Positions 1 to 13,400 of a stretch of DNA of 64,000 nt are shown in pieces. This stretch comes from Cytidiella melzeri. Taxonomy: Eukaryota; Basidiomycota; Agaricomycetes; Polyporales; Irpicaceae. How positions within the stretch are numbered: the first letter of the stretch is position 1; each line of letters starts with the position of its first letter. Where the stretch lies: NCBI GenBank assembly GCA_022592445.1, contig JABYQR010000199.1:19941-83940 (forward strand). The letters run 5' to 3'. A model generated the notes under the pieces. The model had not been told where the DNA came from, searched no databases, and saw nothing but the letters and a program-made list of their open reading frames with translations. Made by a program: the position numbers and the translations under genes.

Positions 1-492
1 GCGTCCTAGTCGCAGGACAGCGCTCTGAATTTCAGCAAATCCTGCCAATTGTCAAACGTTCAGTAGCTGGCAGCTCAGACACTGTCAACGTTGTCCATAG
101 TCTCCGGCATCGTCAGGAAAAATGAGCATCGTATTTGTTCAGCATCCTGTACAGCGGTGTTTGTTGCCTGCTATACAAGGACTTCGAGCTCGTTTTGCAT
201 CGGGGTTCATCACCTGACAGCATTCTCGCTTCACGCCGCAAAGGTGTGCACTGACAATGCAGCTAAAGAACGCCACCCGCTGGCAACAGAGGAAGTATTC
301 TCGCAATGGAAAGCCAGTGCCAATATTGGCACGCTGCTTCCGCCAAGCTGAGCGACGCGACAATTCTGCTGACATCATCAAATTCCGAGGTAGTACTTCA
401 AAGACTTGAATCATACGTACCGTCTGGATGATATCGCTTTAGTGAGTTGAGGCTGGGCGCATTGCAGTGGTGCATCCTGTGAGCCATTGCCA
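1..492. other. No gene recognised
   Basis: Only short overlapping frames without recognisable domains or consistent splice signals are visible. This is probably the 3' flank of the membrane-protein gene that ends at 493. Confidence 0.4.
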
Positions 493-1920
493 TCATGAAT
501 CAGACTGGCGACTGGTGAACGATCCGAGCTCCATCCTAGAGTCGTGGTTGGGTCCGTCCACCACTCCACTGGTGTCAAGCTCCTGAGAGGGCATGGGTGG
601 AGATGAATACGGGGGTGGAGGTAAGCTCTCGCTACTTCCAGCCGCGCTACCACTTGGGCCAACATCGACAGGCGGGATATGGATGCTCTCTATTTCCCAT
701 TTCCCTTTCCTCCTACGACCCACCATAGCAATCCTCCTCACAGCCCAAACCAAACAGCTCACAACCCTTTGCACCCCAAACACCAAGTACTGCAGCATCA
801 AGAGCAAACCAGCCCCGAAGCACATCACCAACACCGCCGTCGGCCACGCCGACCATGCTACCGTCAACAGAAACACCATCAGCGCGCACGCTGACACAAA
901 AAGGCACATGGCAGGCAACCGACACGCCAGGCTGAAGTAAAAGTATGTCGGGTCATTATCCAACGAAGCGAAATCGGCTGCGATCCGCCTGAAACGATCC
1001 ACGTCTCCTGAGCTATAGAGAACGAGGAACCATGCGTCGATAACGAGTCCAATGCCGGAGGCGATGCTTCCGACTGTGACAGAGCGAAGTGCGACACCGT
1101 CCATCGCAAACAGGGTAGTCGCGCCAGAAGAGTACCCAAAGACCGCTGCGTTAAGCCTGTTGATGTGACTGTCAGCCATATGTTGCGTACTCAGTGACTT
1201 CAAGGGAATATCATACTGACGCAGCTGTTGCCAACAAGCTCCCTCCAACTGCGTACCACTCCGTCAATAACCTGCTCAAAACCTTGCTAAAGTCACACTG
1301 TGGATGTGATAGTTCCCGATACGGCGAGAAAGCCGAGACAAAGAGTTCCGCCCGCGACATCAGCTGAGGAGGCGGAACCACGGCTGAACGAGGGGCGAAA
1401 AATCCCCAGTCGCCTTCGCTGCTGTCAACGTCGTAGGAAGCCGTGAAAGTTATACTCGCAACGTCATCAAAGGTGATGTCGCATCCGTCTTCGAGTTTGG
1501 TCGCGGGCGGGTGTGGTTCGGAGGGGTCATAGCAAGGAGGTGTAGCAGGAGAATCTGACTCAGCCTCATACGAATCCTCGTCGGATGTGTTGATACAATA
1601 TGCCTTCGCCTTGCGTGCGCTTCGCTTTCTTCGGCGGAGGAGATGCTCGCTCGATTCTGGGCGCAACCCTAGCAGGTCATCGTCCTCGCGAGCTAGTAAC
1701 GTAGGTGACTCTGAGGGTACATTATGCAAAGTAAGAATCATGTTGACTCAAGAATATATTTGAAGGGTGAATCACCAGGTGGGGTGTCATGAACGACGCT
1801 GAGTGTACCACCATCTGAGAAACCAAGATCTTCATGGTCAGAAGTGTGACCAGACGCGACGAGAGTTGTCGCGCGTGATGCTGGAGGAGTGACAGGTGGG
1901 GCCAAGCGGACGGTGATCAT
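493..1920 (-). CDS. Multi-pass membrane protein of unknown function (3 exons)
   Basis: Exons 1920-1776, 1710-1221 and 1168-493 join in phase to a 436-residue protein. Intron 1 (65 nt) ends CCTCAG; intron 2 (51 nt) starts GTCAGT and ends GACAG. The N-terminal ~180 residues are polar and acidic with Ser/Pro stretches and look disordered and cytosolic. The C-terminal half has three or four hydrophobic segments, one around VTVGSIASGIG and a long pair around MCLFVSACALMVFLL and VLVMCFGAGLLLML. A basic stretch follows, then a Pro-rich tail with a PPPPY motif, a possible WW-domain ligand. I do not recognise a named family; it resembles the many lineage-restricted hypothetical membrane proteins of mushrooms. 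The start at 1920 was chosen because it gives a phase-compatible first intron. Confidence 0.7.
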
Positions 1921-2975
1921 CGCGCAGTTGAGCTGCCGCGGCCCGCCAACGGTGGGGCTGCGCTTGTGCGCAGGCGGACTTTTTAGATTGAGCGTAATAT
2001 CTACGAGAATGCAGAGATCGATATTCAGTGAACTGACAGCTATATATCAAAAGGGTACAGTCTAGAGGAACTGACTTGAAGCGGGGTGTTCCTGCTTCCT
2101 CACGATATCTCCTAACGTCAGGTATACAGAACCGACAAGGTATCTCTTTCTTTTGCTCTTCTTCGTGTGGGATTGATGCCAAACCTGGATATCTATCCGA
2201 GACGCGTGATGAACCTCGCGTCTGTCCATATATACCACGTCAGTGCTAGCCTTAAATGCTCAAGGACTGTGAACATACAGTTCTATGGGAGCTTTGAGGT
2301 TCGGATTTCGACCGTCACATCCCAGAACGGTCTCGTGTTTTCGGTCGTGCTCGACGACGGTAATGCTTACAATAGGCCTCCAGGACCTTTCAGGGCGTAC
2401 AAACTTGATTCCTTGGATAGAAACGACTTTGAAATATGAATGAATCAGCATACCAGTTTTCCACATACCAGCTCAATATAAAATAGAGAGGGAGTCTAGA
2501 ATGAATGATACGAACCGGTGAGGTACCAGGGCCTGGGCAGCGAATTCCCATGTCAGTGGCCGATCGACTGAGTCACACTGTAAGATATAGACATACTCTG
2601 AGAACTCCATTGTTGTTGAATAATCCTTCCTGCAAGTAACCTGGAGCTTGAGGAGGTGAGAGGTTGAGTGCAAGCCGCTGTCGTTGCTGCCGGCTGTGCA
2701 CTCAGCACTGGTGCAGTGTATGAGCGTTTATTGAACACTTCAAGCGGCCCGAGCGGTCCGCAATACCTTTCGCTTGAAAGTCGAACTTTCCGCTCTCGCG
2801 CATACAGCACGAGCACTGCCAATTGCAATACTTAAATAGCTGACTACTCGTACTTAGTTGGTGGAGCAGTTCGCCTTGTAAAGTTGAGCCTCTGCACGTC
2901 AATGTTCTCGGTGGGTACCCGTACACAATTTCATTCCGGCGCACTGCACTCGCCATACAAGAACAAGCCTCGGCG
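1921..2975. other. Intergenic, no gene supported
   Basis: About 1 kb between the coatomer delta stop codon and the start of the membrane-protein gene, both transcribed leftward. Short frames on both strands lack domains and consistent splicing. It should contain the coatomer 3' UTR and the promoter of the membrane-protein gene. Confidence 0.4.
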
Positions 2976-5024
2976 CTACACAACCGTATAACTGTCCACA
3001 GTAACACTCGAATCTTCTGAGAATGCCACCTCCTCTCCATTGTCGATTCGCGTCACGGACGCAACTCGGGCCCCGGCAATACTGCCTTGCGCAACAAACG
3101 TCACTTGAACAGGGAAAAAAGCACCCGCGTCGTCCCCTCCAACGGAGAACTCGAGAGTTCCTGAACGATCGTCGGTGTCAACTCGGCCAACGTGCCAATC
3201 AATTGCATGGTTTGAACCGTTGAGCGTCCATTCACCCGAATGGGAGGAGACTGTGGGATATGAACCCGATCTAAGCGGGTGAAACTTCACAGTTAGCGTC
3301 CGCGGTCTAGCTTTTGGCAAGGGTTATTGACGTACGGGAGAGGTATTGAGATCAAAACGTCGTGCAAGATGACTCCTTCATTCTCAAGCTCGTACTCGAT
3401 ATTGACATCACAGGTACCGTCATTTCCTGGGGTTGGCCAACAGTTTACTATTCGACAGACATCTTGGGTTACTCATGGTTCCAGGAAAGCACAGAAGAAA
3501 ATGACGCAACTGGATAATGGCACGTAGCTCTCGTCCTTCCCGGCATATCGCCATTTGAGAACGGCTAGTGATTGGCCAACAGGGAACGATCTCGAGGGGT
3601 CCTTGAGCGCAATAAGCCGCTCCTTGTTGGCTGCAAATTTGCCTACATTAGGGTGTTGTTTGTATTGCAGTTCAGGTCCGAAAGCGGTAGCAGGCTCGGC
3701 GAGAGAGAGCTTGACACGGGCGAGAGCACTGTCTGTGACTTGGAGGTTCATATCGCCCTTGAGCTCGAGGCTATTGAGACCGCCTTCACGGGCAAGTTCC
3801 AGTGAGATTGTCTCCTTCACAATTATATGCACACTTTGATTACTGCGTTAGTAAGCGGTTTGAGTGCTCACATGAGATGAGAGCGAACCTTTCGGGAGTG
3901 ACTGTCGGCAGGCTAGCGCGCGATGGTTGTACCGGCTGAAGAGGTGTATGTTCAACGGGCGCAGGAGTTCCTGGCACTGACATGTCTTCTGAAAGCATGG
4001 CCTCTCCGCCTAGTGCGTCTAACAACTGTGACTGCGTGGTTTTTTTGCCTCCAAGTTGCATGCCACTCTTTTTGAATGCCGGAGTCTTAAGAGCTGAAGC
4101 AGCGGGCGAACTCGCTCGAACGGGCGTGGGTGCCTCAAATCGTTGCGGTACAGGCGCATATCCAGATATCCCTCCACCAAGATAGCCCCCTGCGCCAGGC
4201 GCACCACCTCCACCAGCTGCGCGTCGTTGTTGTTCTCGCCTCTGCATCTCTAGTTGCTTGGCGCGGCGCTTGAGCTCCTCTTTTGCTTCGGCTTCTTTGT
4301 TCTGTCAGACGAACCAGTCAGTAGCCGAGTCAGATATAGTCGTACACGCGGCTTTGTATGCAAATTTCGGAGCATGTAGCGACTAGCAGCAGTGCCGGTG
4401 CATGCGTGTATCACGGTGAGACATCGTGAAGGACAAAAACTCACTCTAGCAATGATTTCCTGAATCTTCTCTTCGTGACTCTCCATCTCCAATACATTCC
4501 TAACCTGCACCAAATTCACGCTCTCCCTATAGCCCAAGCTCACAATCTCATCAAACGCCTCCAAAATCTCAAAAGCGTTCCTGGATATTTCGCGCTGATC
4601 TGCGGTAGCACGGCACATGTCCGAGACGACGCGAGCAAAGAGATGGAGAGTGTCTATGTCCTGGAGTATATTGGACGCTTTGTTGGTGATAAGAACGATG
4701 TAGAGATCTTCAAGTGGTTGGTAGACGTAGCGAACGTCGGAGGTTTCAACAGACGTGTGCTGCGTGTTGGTAGGGATTACTTTTGGGAAGGAGGCGAGGA
4801 GAGATTCGATGCGTGGGCGGGTCATGTCCCGGAATTGGCGAGAGATTACGGCTGGTGCAAAGCAAATTGGATTAGCTGTCTAGAATAGCGGCCTGCAAGT
4901 AGAGCTGGATGACCTTTGCCGCCTTTTGTACATATCGATGCGGCGAGTACGACCTACAGATGCGCGAGGAAGTGAACAATTTGCATACAAGAGAAAGAGT
5001 GTAAAGATGTTTCGGACATACCAT
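2976..5024 (-). CDS. RET2: Coatomer subunit delta (COPI coat), 7 exons
   Basis: Exons 5024-5022, 4953-4914, 4851-4445, 4301-3889, 3842-3511, 3447-3336 and 3270-2976 join without frame conflict to 533 residues, the usual length of this family. The first exon is only the ATG, followed directly by GTATGT; the next exon supplies VVLAASICTKGGK and the third AVISRQFRDMTRPRIE, the conserved start of delta-COP. The first ~130 residues form the longin-like domain that assembles with zeta-COP. A basic Gln/Arg/Ala-rich linker and a Gly/Pro/Ser-rich spacer follow. From about residue 290 comes the mu-homology domain (LELAREGGLNSLELKGDMNL, then CDVNIEYELENEGVILHDV). The product acts in Golgi-to-ER vesicle coats. 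Introns of 46-143 nt have good branch sites, for example TTACTAAC. Identification is firm; exon 1 is inferred from splice logic. Confidence 0.95.
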
Positions 5025-6980
5025 TGCAACCAGATAGAGATTACAGATACACTCTAGAGTCCTGTAGGAGACGTACCGAGCGATGGCTGTCCGTAACGAT
5101 TCAGTGTGGTCGCTGCTTGGAGGAACGAAAGATCAAACTTCACTACAGCGACGTGTCGGCCATTGGACAGACATCACAGCACGTGACCACTTCGGCGATC
5201 CCACGTGGGCAAACGGGCCAACCGCCGCCACTTTCACTGTTCTGAGACGGGATAGTAGCATGTAGCAAGCACCTAAAGCACCTAAAGCCTGCACAGGTAC
5301 TCTGGAACTTGTTTCTGGCCCTCGATGCATGCACTGTGAGTATATCGAAGTATTCTGTGTATGTATGACACTACTAACATCGCACTCAAGCTTGCCAGTG
5401 CCAGTTTTACTTGTTCTCACCGAATTCGCGACCATGTTCACCCTGGCACTCGACTCAAGGTGACTCACAACTTCAACTACTGTGTTCCATACTGACTCAC
5501 TTCAGCGATTCGAACACGCGTAACCCTGAAGCCACTTTAACGTTATTGCTGCCCTCTGCGGATTGTATAAGCAAATTCTGTCGACAGCGGGACAGTTCGA
5601 TGACTCGGAGCCGACATCTTGCGGATAGCCTGCCTGTTCTAGTCTTTATACCGCTTACTCTTGTAACGGTTAATACTAGTTCATGATGGGGTGCGTGAAG
5701 TTCGTCCCAGAGTCAGGAGAGCGCAATGCTCTGGCACATTCAAGCAAGTATCCTTGGCACCTCCACTTGCTTTGCTTCTCGTAGTTAGTCGATCTCACCT
5801 CTTTGGCTCATTTTCTAGGACGCTGACGCGATTTGACATCGATTAGGCCGTGAACACCAGAAGAGAGCTCCCAGGTGCCAAGGATGATCGTACCCAATAA
5901 CGGTACGTGGCCACAGGGTGCGCGGGGACCCATGTGCAGTCCCCGCGCCACTGGCGCCATCATGCATGGGCGAAACTTTCTCTCAGCCTAGAGTGCCGCT
6001 CACCCGACAGCACATTGTGCGTCCTGCCAGCGCTCAGGTCTGTTCTGCGAGACCAGGAACCAGGGACACACTGACTTGTTTCGATGGAATATCAGATGTG
6101 CCGCACTTCAAAGGCAGAGAATACAAACATCTTAAGCTTATCGGCGCGCCATTATCGGTGCGCCACTGTAGCTGGGTCCCCTGCCAATATGAACCGCTGA
6201 TTTCCAGTTTGTATCAAGACTAGCAGGGTGTTATAAATCTAAATCGGCCGCAAAACGTGATTGCGTCCCGGTAGAGAGCAGGATTATCCATACAATCACC
6301 CGTGCAGTGCCTCGCTGAACTCGGAAGATCATGTAGGAAGCAGCCAGTCAGAATGACTCGGCGACGACTCTTAGTAAATCAGAGAGCCTGTGCATCTACA
6401 TCAAGCTCTATAAATGATCATTTATCAGTATGTTCATCATTTGTTTGGTGTTCAAATTTGCAGTTGACAGTCGTCCGACTTGAGCGATAACTTACTCTCG
6501 TGATCATGAAAACAGGCCTACTTCAAAATAATCGCAGCAGAGAAAAGTCACAGTGTGCGCACAGTTTGCTCTCAGATTGTTCAGCAGCTGACACAGTTTC
6601 TGTATTTTTGGACCGCAGTCGGTCTCGGCTTTGCGTCGTAATACGCTCACGTCGTGCGGCTGTAGCCGCACAGATATGGTTCTCAAGAAATCACACATAT
6701 AGCTGCAGAGTGCGTATCCTCAAACGCTCATGACTATTATATCGGAACAGTATTAATAGTGCCTCATTCATGCAATTGTAGCCGGACGCTCTCGCATTCT
6801 CCGATATCGAATAAGAAGATTATACAGTCGATCCGTAGTGGCAACGAGCTGGTGAGGTTGGTCTATATTCAGGTTACTCTGCGTTGGGCTGCAACCATTC
6901 ACCATATAAGCCTCCTCTCGGGGTATCATGGTTCATCACGAATCCCGTTTCTCCTGTGCCCACCGTCCTCCACGGTCGCT
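5025..6980. other. Intergenic, no gene supported
   Basis: Nearly 2 kb between divergently transcribed genes: coatomer delta leftward and the Cfa-like gene rightward. It should hold both promoters. No open frame shows recognisable domains or a phase-consistent exon chain. Confidence 0.4.
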
Positions 6981-8998
6981 ATGGTGTTCTACTTGCCCTT
7001 TGGGTCTGACAAACCGTTTTCTCGCTTTGTCGTTACCGCCACCTTGAGCGCACTGGCACTGAAGACAAAGATCTGGGAATTATTTATCATATACGGTGAG
7101 TTTTACTCCCCTTGGTCAAGTAATGCATGTCTACCGTCTGACCCGCCGCTCTGCAGCTCGTTGGAGTCTCTTGTCGGCAATACAACGCGGTGTCACTCAT
7201 GGCAGTCTCACTATCCACGAGGACGACAAGACGCTCCACTTTGGTGAAAAACTCGGATCCAAGAAACAACGCATGCCCGCTGCTGTCATCAGGGTACAAA
7301 ATCCAAACTTTTGGATCCGCCTATATGCCGCATACGACCTAGGGTGTATGTGTTGCTGGGATCAAATTGTCGAATCCCGCACTGACATCTCTCTGATGGT
7401 TTCAGTTGCAGAGGCATACATGCACGGTGACTTTACAGGGTCGCCCGAAGATGCGAAGGCCATCCTTGATGTTAGTATCGATTTTTGCTGCACCCTGAGG
7501 GAAGCTAACGAGAACCATCTGTTAGCTCTGGCTTGTGAATCGCCATAATCTCAATTCGCTATCAAGCATAGTGAGCTGGAGTGCGTCCAAACTCTCCGCG
7601 CTCTACATCATGGCACTCGGTCAATCTCTCTCAAACGCCAGGCTCAATGTGGTTCGTGTTTCCCTTGATCCCGAGCGCGACTATCATATCTGATGTTCCG
7701 ACTCAGATAACCGGGTACGACGTGTCCAATGAGTTTTTCTACAAGCTACTTGGCGAGACGATGCAGTATTCCTGCGCCATTTGGCCTGAGCACACTGGCG
7801 GTGTGCGAGGCGACCTCGATGGGACATGGAGTGCCGGTGATTTGGATGCTGCTCAACTCTACAAGATTCACAGCGTCCTCCGCCAAGCACGTGTTCGACG
7901 TGGAGATAGGGTCCTGGAAATTGGCACCGGGTGGGGTTCCCTGGCAATCGAGGTGAGGAAAGATCGGCTTTGTCGGCTTTGATGAAATGGAAAAGACCGC
8001 GGAACGGTGGAACATGTCATACAATCTTCTAGGCACTGCTACCGACGTGCCAGTAGCTCGATGTACTGATTCATGGCTGTGCTTGCAGGCTGCAAAGATA
8101 GGGTGCACGGTCGACACATTGACCCTCTCGGTGGAACAGAAGGCGTGGGCAGAAGGTCGTATACGCCGTGCGGGTCTCCAGGACAGAATCACTGTCCATC
8201 TTCTCGACTATCGTGAACTGCCTCCGCACTTCGAGCACAAGTTCGATGCATTCATCAGCATTGAGATGGTTGAGGTAAGTAACCCCGTTTACCCGAAGTT
8301 CTTTCATAGAACATCGAATCTTTGTTCTGGCGTTGTAGCACGCAGGCGCGAAGTGGCTGCCAACCTACTTCAAGATGATTGATTGGGCGCTGAAACAAGA
8401 ACGCGGGGCTGCTGTCATCACTGCCACATCCATGCCTGACTGGCGCTTTAGTGAATACCAGTACGTCTGTGCCCTGGTTCGTATGCTATGTACCTCCAAC
8501 ACTCATCCCCCGCTTCAGATCGGTGGATTACGCGAGACGTTATCAATGGCCAAATGCTTTCATACCGTCACCTACGTATTTGGCTATGACTGCCGATAAG
8601 GCGTGGAGAGGAAAGATGTGTCTCGAAAGCATAGAAGACCATACACACCATTACCCCCGTACTCTCCGTGAATGGGGACGGTATGTTGTCGTGATTTTTT
8701 GATCGAGATGCGGCAACTGCTAAGGCCACTTTGCAGTCGTTTGCAGAGCCACTGGGGATCAGAGACGATCAAGAATCTCGTTGAGCGTCATCCGAATGGG
8801 CTCAACGATCCTCACGCGCTTGGGATATTCAAGCGTAAATGGGAGTATATGTGCATTTACGCAGAAGCTGGATTTGCGAGGGCGTATGCTTCGTGTCATC
8901 AATGGACGTTTGTCCGTCCTGTGCGTGTTTGTTTTGGGTTTTGATTGTCATAAACTGACACTGAGATTCAGGAGAATATCGTCATGCGATGCGACTAG
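6981..8998 (+). CDS. Cyclopropane-fatty-acyl-phospholipid synthase-like SAM methyltransferase (10 exons)
   Basis: Exons 6981-7095, 7157-7345, 7406-7470, 7526-7651, 7707-7952, 8089-8274, 8339-8460, 8519-8680, 8737-8920 and 8972-8998 join in phase to 473 residues. The last exon is only 27 nt and completes FVRPENIVMRCD. The N-terminal third matches the accessory region of fungal Cfa-type enzymes (ITHGSLTI-like segment, AYMHGDF, LWLVNRHNLN). The catalytic part begins at GYDVSNEFFYKLL and includes the SAM-binding motif VLEIGTGWGSLAIE at ~234-247, DYRELPP, and IEMVEHAG. Known family members transfer methyl groups from S-adenosylmethionine to unsaturated acyl chains; sphingolipid C9-methyltransferases are relatives but normally carry two N-terminal membrane helices not obvious here. 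The exact substrate is therefore open. The frame is intact throughout, so the gene is probably functional. Confidence 0.9.
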
Positions 8999-10426
8999 TT
9001 GTGATGTTCCACAACACCGCCGCTCATCTCTCTCTGTATCAGATATAGCAGTATTTTGTTTTGAAAGGATGTTTAGTCAGTCCAGTACCGTGTCCAAGTT
9101 CAAAACTGCTATTCCTGCATTTCTGCTCCATATTCTCGACCCCCGTGGAGTTTGCGTGAGCCAGGACATGGATGGGCCAATAGGACCGTCACCTGAGCCT
9201 GCTTTTAGCACGTCTCTGAAGTTGGTATTGCTCTTGCGCGCTATCAGCTCCTGTATCAATCTTTTGAATTGTAAAAAAAAAATCCCGGAGCTGCACTGAG
9301 TCGATTGTACGGCGTAAACCGCTCTATGCATTCGTTCTGAACTTCTGCTTACTTCCTACATTTGGTGAGATAAAACATAGTGATATTGCTCTGCGCCACG
9401 CAAAAAGGCTGGCTGAGAGCTTGTTGGAAGGAGAGCCGCCTCTGTCAGTGGCGTACCTCCCTGAATTAGTAAGAGACAGCTTCCCGATAGATCTTGTGCC
9501 ATCAAGCGTGGCTGACTTGGTGGGTCAGTGTATCTAGACTGGCTGGCAATAGTGCATCGCACGGAGTTTCTCTTCCTATCGTTTATCGCAGACTCAACTT
9601 CAGATTCGTAAACGCAGGGTAGCTACCTCATAGCATAAAGTGGGAGGTTACGTACAGCCATCATCGTATTTTCACAACTTGAAGCTTGAGTGATGTCGAA
9701 ATATGTGTTAGCTGTCATTTCCCTTGCTCCTCTACGGTCGCTCGTACCAGAATGGCCGCAGTAACCTAACGGTGAAACGAAGACCCATCACAGGCGGGTC
9801 GATGCCGCCAGAGAGAGAGAAAGAGAGAGATTACTTCAGATCTCTAAAGGTAGTGTGCTTGAAGAAACGCAGAGAGTATCTTCGTGTGCCAACCCCACGA
9901 GCTCCCCGACAGACTAGGTAAAACCCGGGTGCCGAAGGCACTTGGTATCACTACCAGTAGGCAGGCTCGACTTGGCGCTGGATAGATTGAAAGTCCATGG
10001 AGTGCAAGACGACTAAGCTTTAAGTTTTGAGACCTAAGACTGGTAGAACAAACACCAAATGTTCGAAAGATTGCAACGCACCGCAGCGGTGAGTTAACAC
10101 CCCGCTCGTTCGTGAAAGGCTGTCTTCACAAACGTCGTAATAGCCTTACTGGCAATTTTTTCAGAAATGCAATACGCTGGTTTGAACTTACAAAATTCCA
10201 TTGCGAGCCATTCCCTCAATGTTCTGGCATTTCAGGCTATGGATGGTTGTCCTGGTCTGAAGACTTTGAACTCCCAATCGGGCCAATGATTTATTCGCGT
10301 GTATCGCGCACGTGACCGTTCATATCGCGACGCGCAGGCGCTGAGAGGTGGACGCGTCCTCCAAGTCTTTCTCACTCTCCTTTTCCTTCTCTGACGAGCA
10401 TTTTACCCGCGTATCGTTCGAATCAT
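8999..10426. other. Intergenic, no gene supported
   Basis: About 1.4 kb between the Cfa-like gene and SMC4, both rightward. It contains a purine-rich GAGA-type microsatellite near 9811-9830 and the SMC4 promoter at its right end. No convincing coding region was seen. Confidence 0.4.
10352..10357 (+). promoter_or_regulatory. MluI cell-cycle box (ACGCGT) upstream of SMC4
   Basis: ACGCGT lies 70 bp upstream of the SMC4 start codon. This hexamer is the core site for MBF-type G1/S factors in ascomycete yeasts. Assigning that role here is inference from the site and the mitotic function of the gene. Confidence 0.35.
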
Positions 10427-13400
10427 ATGCCTCCAAGAAGGTCTGGCCGCTCACGGGCATCAGCTGAGCCCCCTACTCAGCCGACCGCCCCGCAGAGCAA
10501 ACGAAAACGGCCGCTGCACGACGCGAATCAACCTGAGGATGTTCAGGACGATGCACCGACGACCAAGACCCAAAGGAGTACACGCGTCTCTAGGAAGGCG
10601 CTGATGAATGCTGTGGAATCTGACGAAGAAGCTGAAGAGGTTTCGCCGCCACCTGTGAAGAAATCGCGTCCCTCGCTCGAGACCGAATCCGGAGCAGACG
10701 AGTCGGAGGACGACCAGACAACCAAGCCCGCGAGATCGAGACGGACGGCTGTCAGAAAACCAGCTATTGGCGCGCCAGCGCCCTCGAGGAGGCGTAAAGC
10801 AGCGGCGGTGAAGCAAGAGGTCGACGATGTTGCTGCCATCGAGGAGGAGGAGAAGAAGGAAGAGGACGAGGAGGAGGAAGAGGCTGTAAAACCTTCCTCT
10901 TCCAGGCGTATAAACACGAAACTAGAGGACGTATCTTCAGACGAGGAGTTTGAGGAAAAGAAACCTGTACGGAAAGCGAGATCTAGCGGAGCATCGCGAG
11001 CTGCAGCCCCGAGAGGTCGACGTGGGCGAACTTCTGTTCCTCCGCGAGCGTCTTCTTCTAGGAGCAAGAGAGCTGTATCTGTATCGTCGACGGTAGAGTC
11101 TGAGGCGTTACAGGATGGAAAGCATGCTCAGCACGATGGCAACGACTCCGACAGTTTGTCATACGCCGATCCCGAACCGGCCTCTAAGGCTGTACACCAC
11201 ACAAAGAAACCGGTAATCGAGCCTATTGTGGAGCAGGAGGAAGAAGAAGAGGAACACTCTCTGTTGGAACCAGAGGTACCGCGATCTCCGACACCGAAAC
11301 CGCAGGTGCTACCTATGGCTCCTGTCGAGCCTCAAGGTCCTAAAGCACGCCTAGTCATACACAAGATGGTCTTAGTGAACTTCAAGAGTTACGCAGGGCG
11401 TCAAGAGATAGGCCCCTTCCACAAGGTTGGTCATAATACGTCCTTGCGCTCATACCTTGTGTGCTGATCATCTTGCAGTCATTCTCGTCCATCGTTGGCC
11501 CAAATGGATCTGGAAAGTCGAACACCATCGACGCACTTCTTTTTGTGTTTGGATATCGAGCATCTAAAATGCGCCAGGGAAAGTTGTCAGAGCTCATACA
11601 TAACTCCGCTCGCCACCCAGACCTCGAAGATTGTAGCGTTGAAGTCCACTTCCGCGAGATCATGGACTTGGTGAGGAATGCTTCTTTCTCAATCGGACTG
11701 TCACTCACTCTCTATGGAAAGCCCGGTCCAGATGCATTTGAAGTTGTTCCTGACTCCCGACTTGTCGTGGCTAGGACCGCGTACAAGAACAACAGTAGCA
11801 AATATACCATCAATGGCAGGCAGAGCAACTACAAGGAAGTGCAAACCCTCCTGAAAGGCCGTGGGATCGATTTGGATCACAACAGGTTCCTAATTTTACA
11901 GGTGTGTCGGCTTCTCTACTTGACAAAATATCAATCTGACCATCTCTAAAGGGAGAAGTCGAGTCCATTGCGCAGATGAAGCCGAAGGCTCCCAACGAGC
12001 ACGAAGACGGTCTGCTCGAGTACCTAGAGGACATCATCGGCACTGCCCAGTACAAGGAGCCCATTGATACTGCGAGCCAGATTGTAGAGGAGCTGAATGA
12101 AGAACGCGCGGAGAAGATGAACAGGCTGAAGATTGTCGAGCGCGAGCGCGATGCGCTGGAGCAGGAGAAGAAAGAGGCTGAAGACTTTTTACGCCTTCAA
12201 AATGAGCACGTCAGAGCGTTGTCGAGGCTATGGCAATGGTATTTGTGGAAGTGTCTCGAGAACGAGGAAGCGTTCAACAGCTCGATTGTAAGTCCCGATA
12301 TCATTTTTTGGCTTTGACATCTTCCTCAAACGGTATATAACAGGCCGATGCGGAAAAGGCACTCAAGGAAGAAACCGATCGCAATCAAGATGATATTACA
12401 CACCTGGCAATGCTTGAGAAGCACTACAAGGAACGCGGTGACGCTTACGAGGTAGTACCCTTCGTTATGTGCGCAAATTTACAACGCTCATGGCTTCACT
12501 AGGAAGTGCAACGAGCGGCGGCCGTGGCTCTGAAAGAGCTTACTTCTAACGAGAAGATACAAGTTGGCTTGGAAGAACGCCGCAAACATGCGAAGAGCAA
12601 AGCCAAGAAATTGGAGAAATCACACAAGGATGTAAGCCGTCATGCGTCGCCGACGCTGCGATACTAAAGAAACGATTCTGTAGGACGTGCACAACAGAGC
12701 TGAAGCCGCTCGAGCGATTGCTGATAATACGGAAAAGCTGGAAAGGGAGAGAAGGAAACTTGAGGAATTTGAGGCGTCACTATCCGCAGAAGAGAAGATC
12801 CTTGAACAGATCCGTGACAGTTTGAAAGGTAATTATTCGATGATGCCCGCTTGAAGCTGTGAAGTTTGAGGGATCTCTATTATCAGACAAGACTCAGGTA
12901 TATCACGATCAAATCGAGGCGAAACAGCGGGAGCTCCAGCCGTGGACTACAAAGATAAACAAGAAGCAAGCAGAGGTAGATGTGGCCAAGAGCGAGCGAG
13001 AGATGCTAGCGAAGAAGGCCGAAGCCGCGAGAGCTACTCTGGACGAAGCCAAGCAGACCCTCGAAAGGCTTCAAGACGATCACAAGGCTAAGGTATGTCG
13101 TGCCTTTTGAATGACGCCCAAACGACGCGCTAATGTCGAGCAGGTGGCCGAGGTAGATGAGTTGAGGTCCCAGCGCACGAGCAAAGTCCAAGAACTCCGG
13201 GATGAGCAGCGCAGACTTCAGGTTTGTGGCGTGATCTGTCAGGGCCAGCGCTGACTGATCAATGCGAATTAGGACATCCAAGGTCGTCTACAAGAGCTTC
13301 GTAGCAAAGCGTCATCGTCTCTACAGAAAGTTGATGAGGCAAAGGCTTCTCAGGCTGCCAACACGACACAGAACAAGGTGTTGGACACCCTTACGCGCCT

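Noticed and set aside
5480..5560. Possible tRNA gene (GTTCGAATC B-box-like sequence on the minus strand)
   Set aside because: The flanking bases do not form a T-arm stem, and no matching A-box or acceptor stem was found.
10543..11067. Minus-strand Ser-rich frame opposite SMC4 exon 1
   Set aside because: Shadow of the acidic Glu/Asp-rich SMC4 extension; no independent signal.
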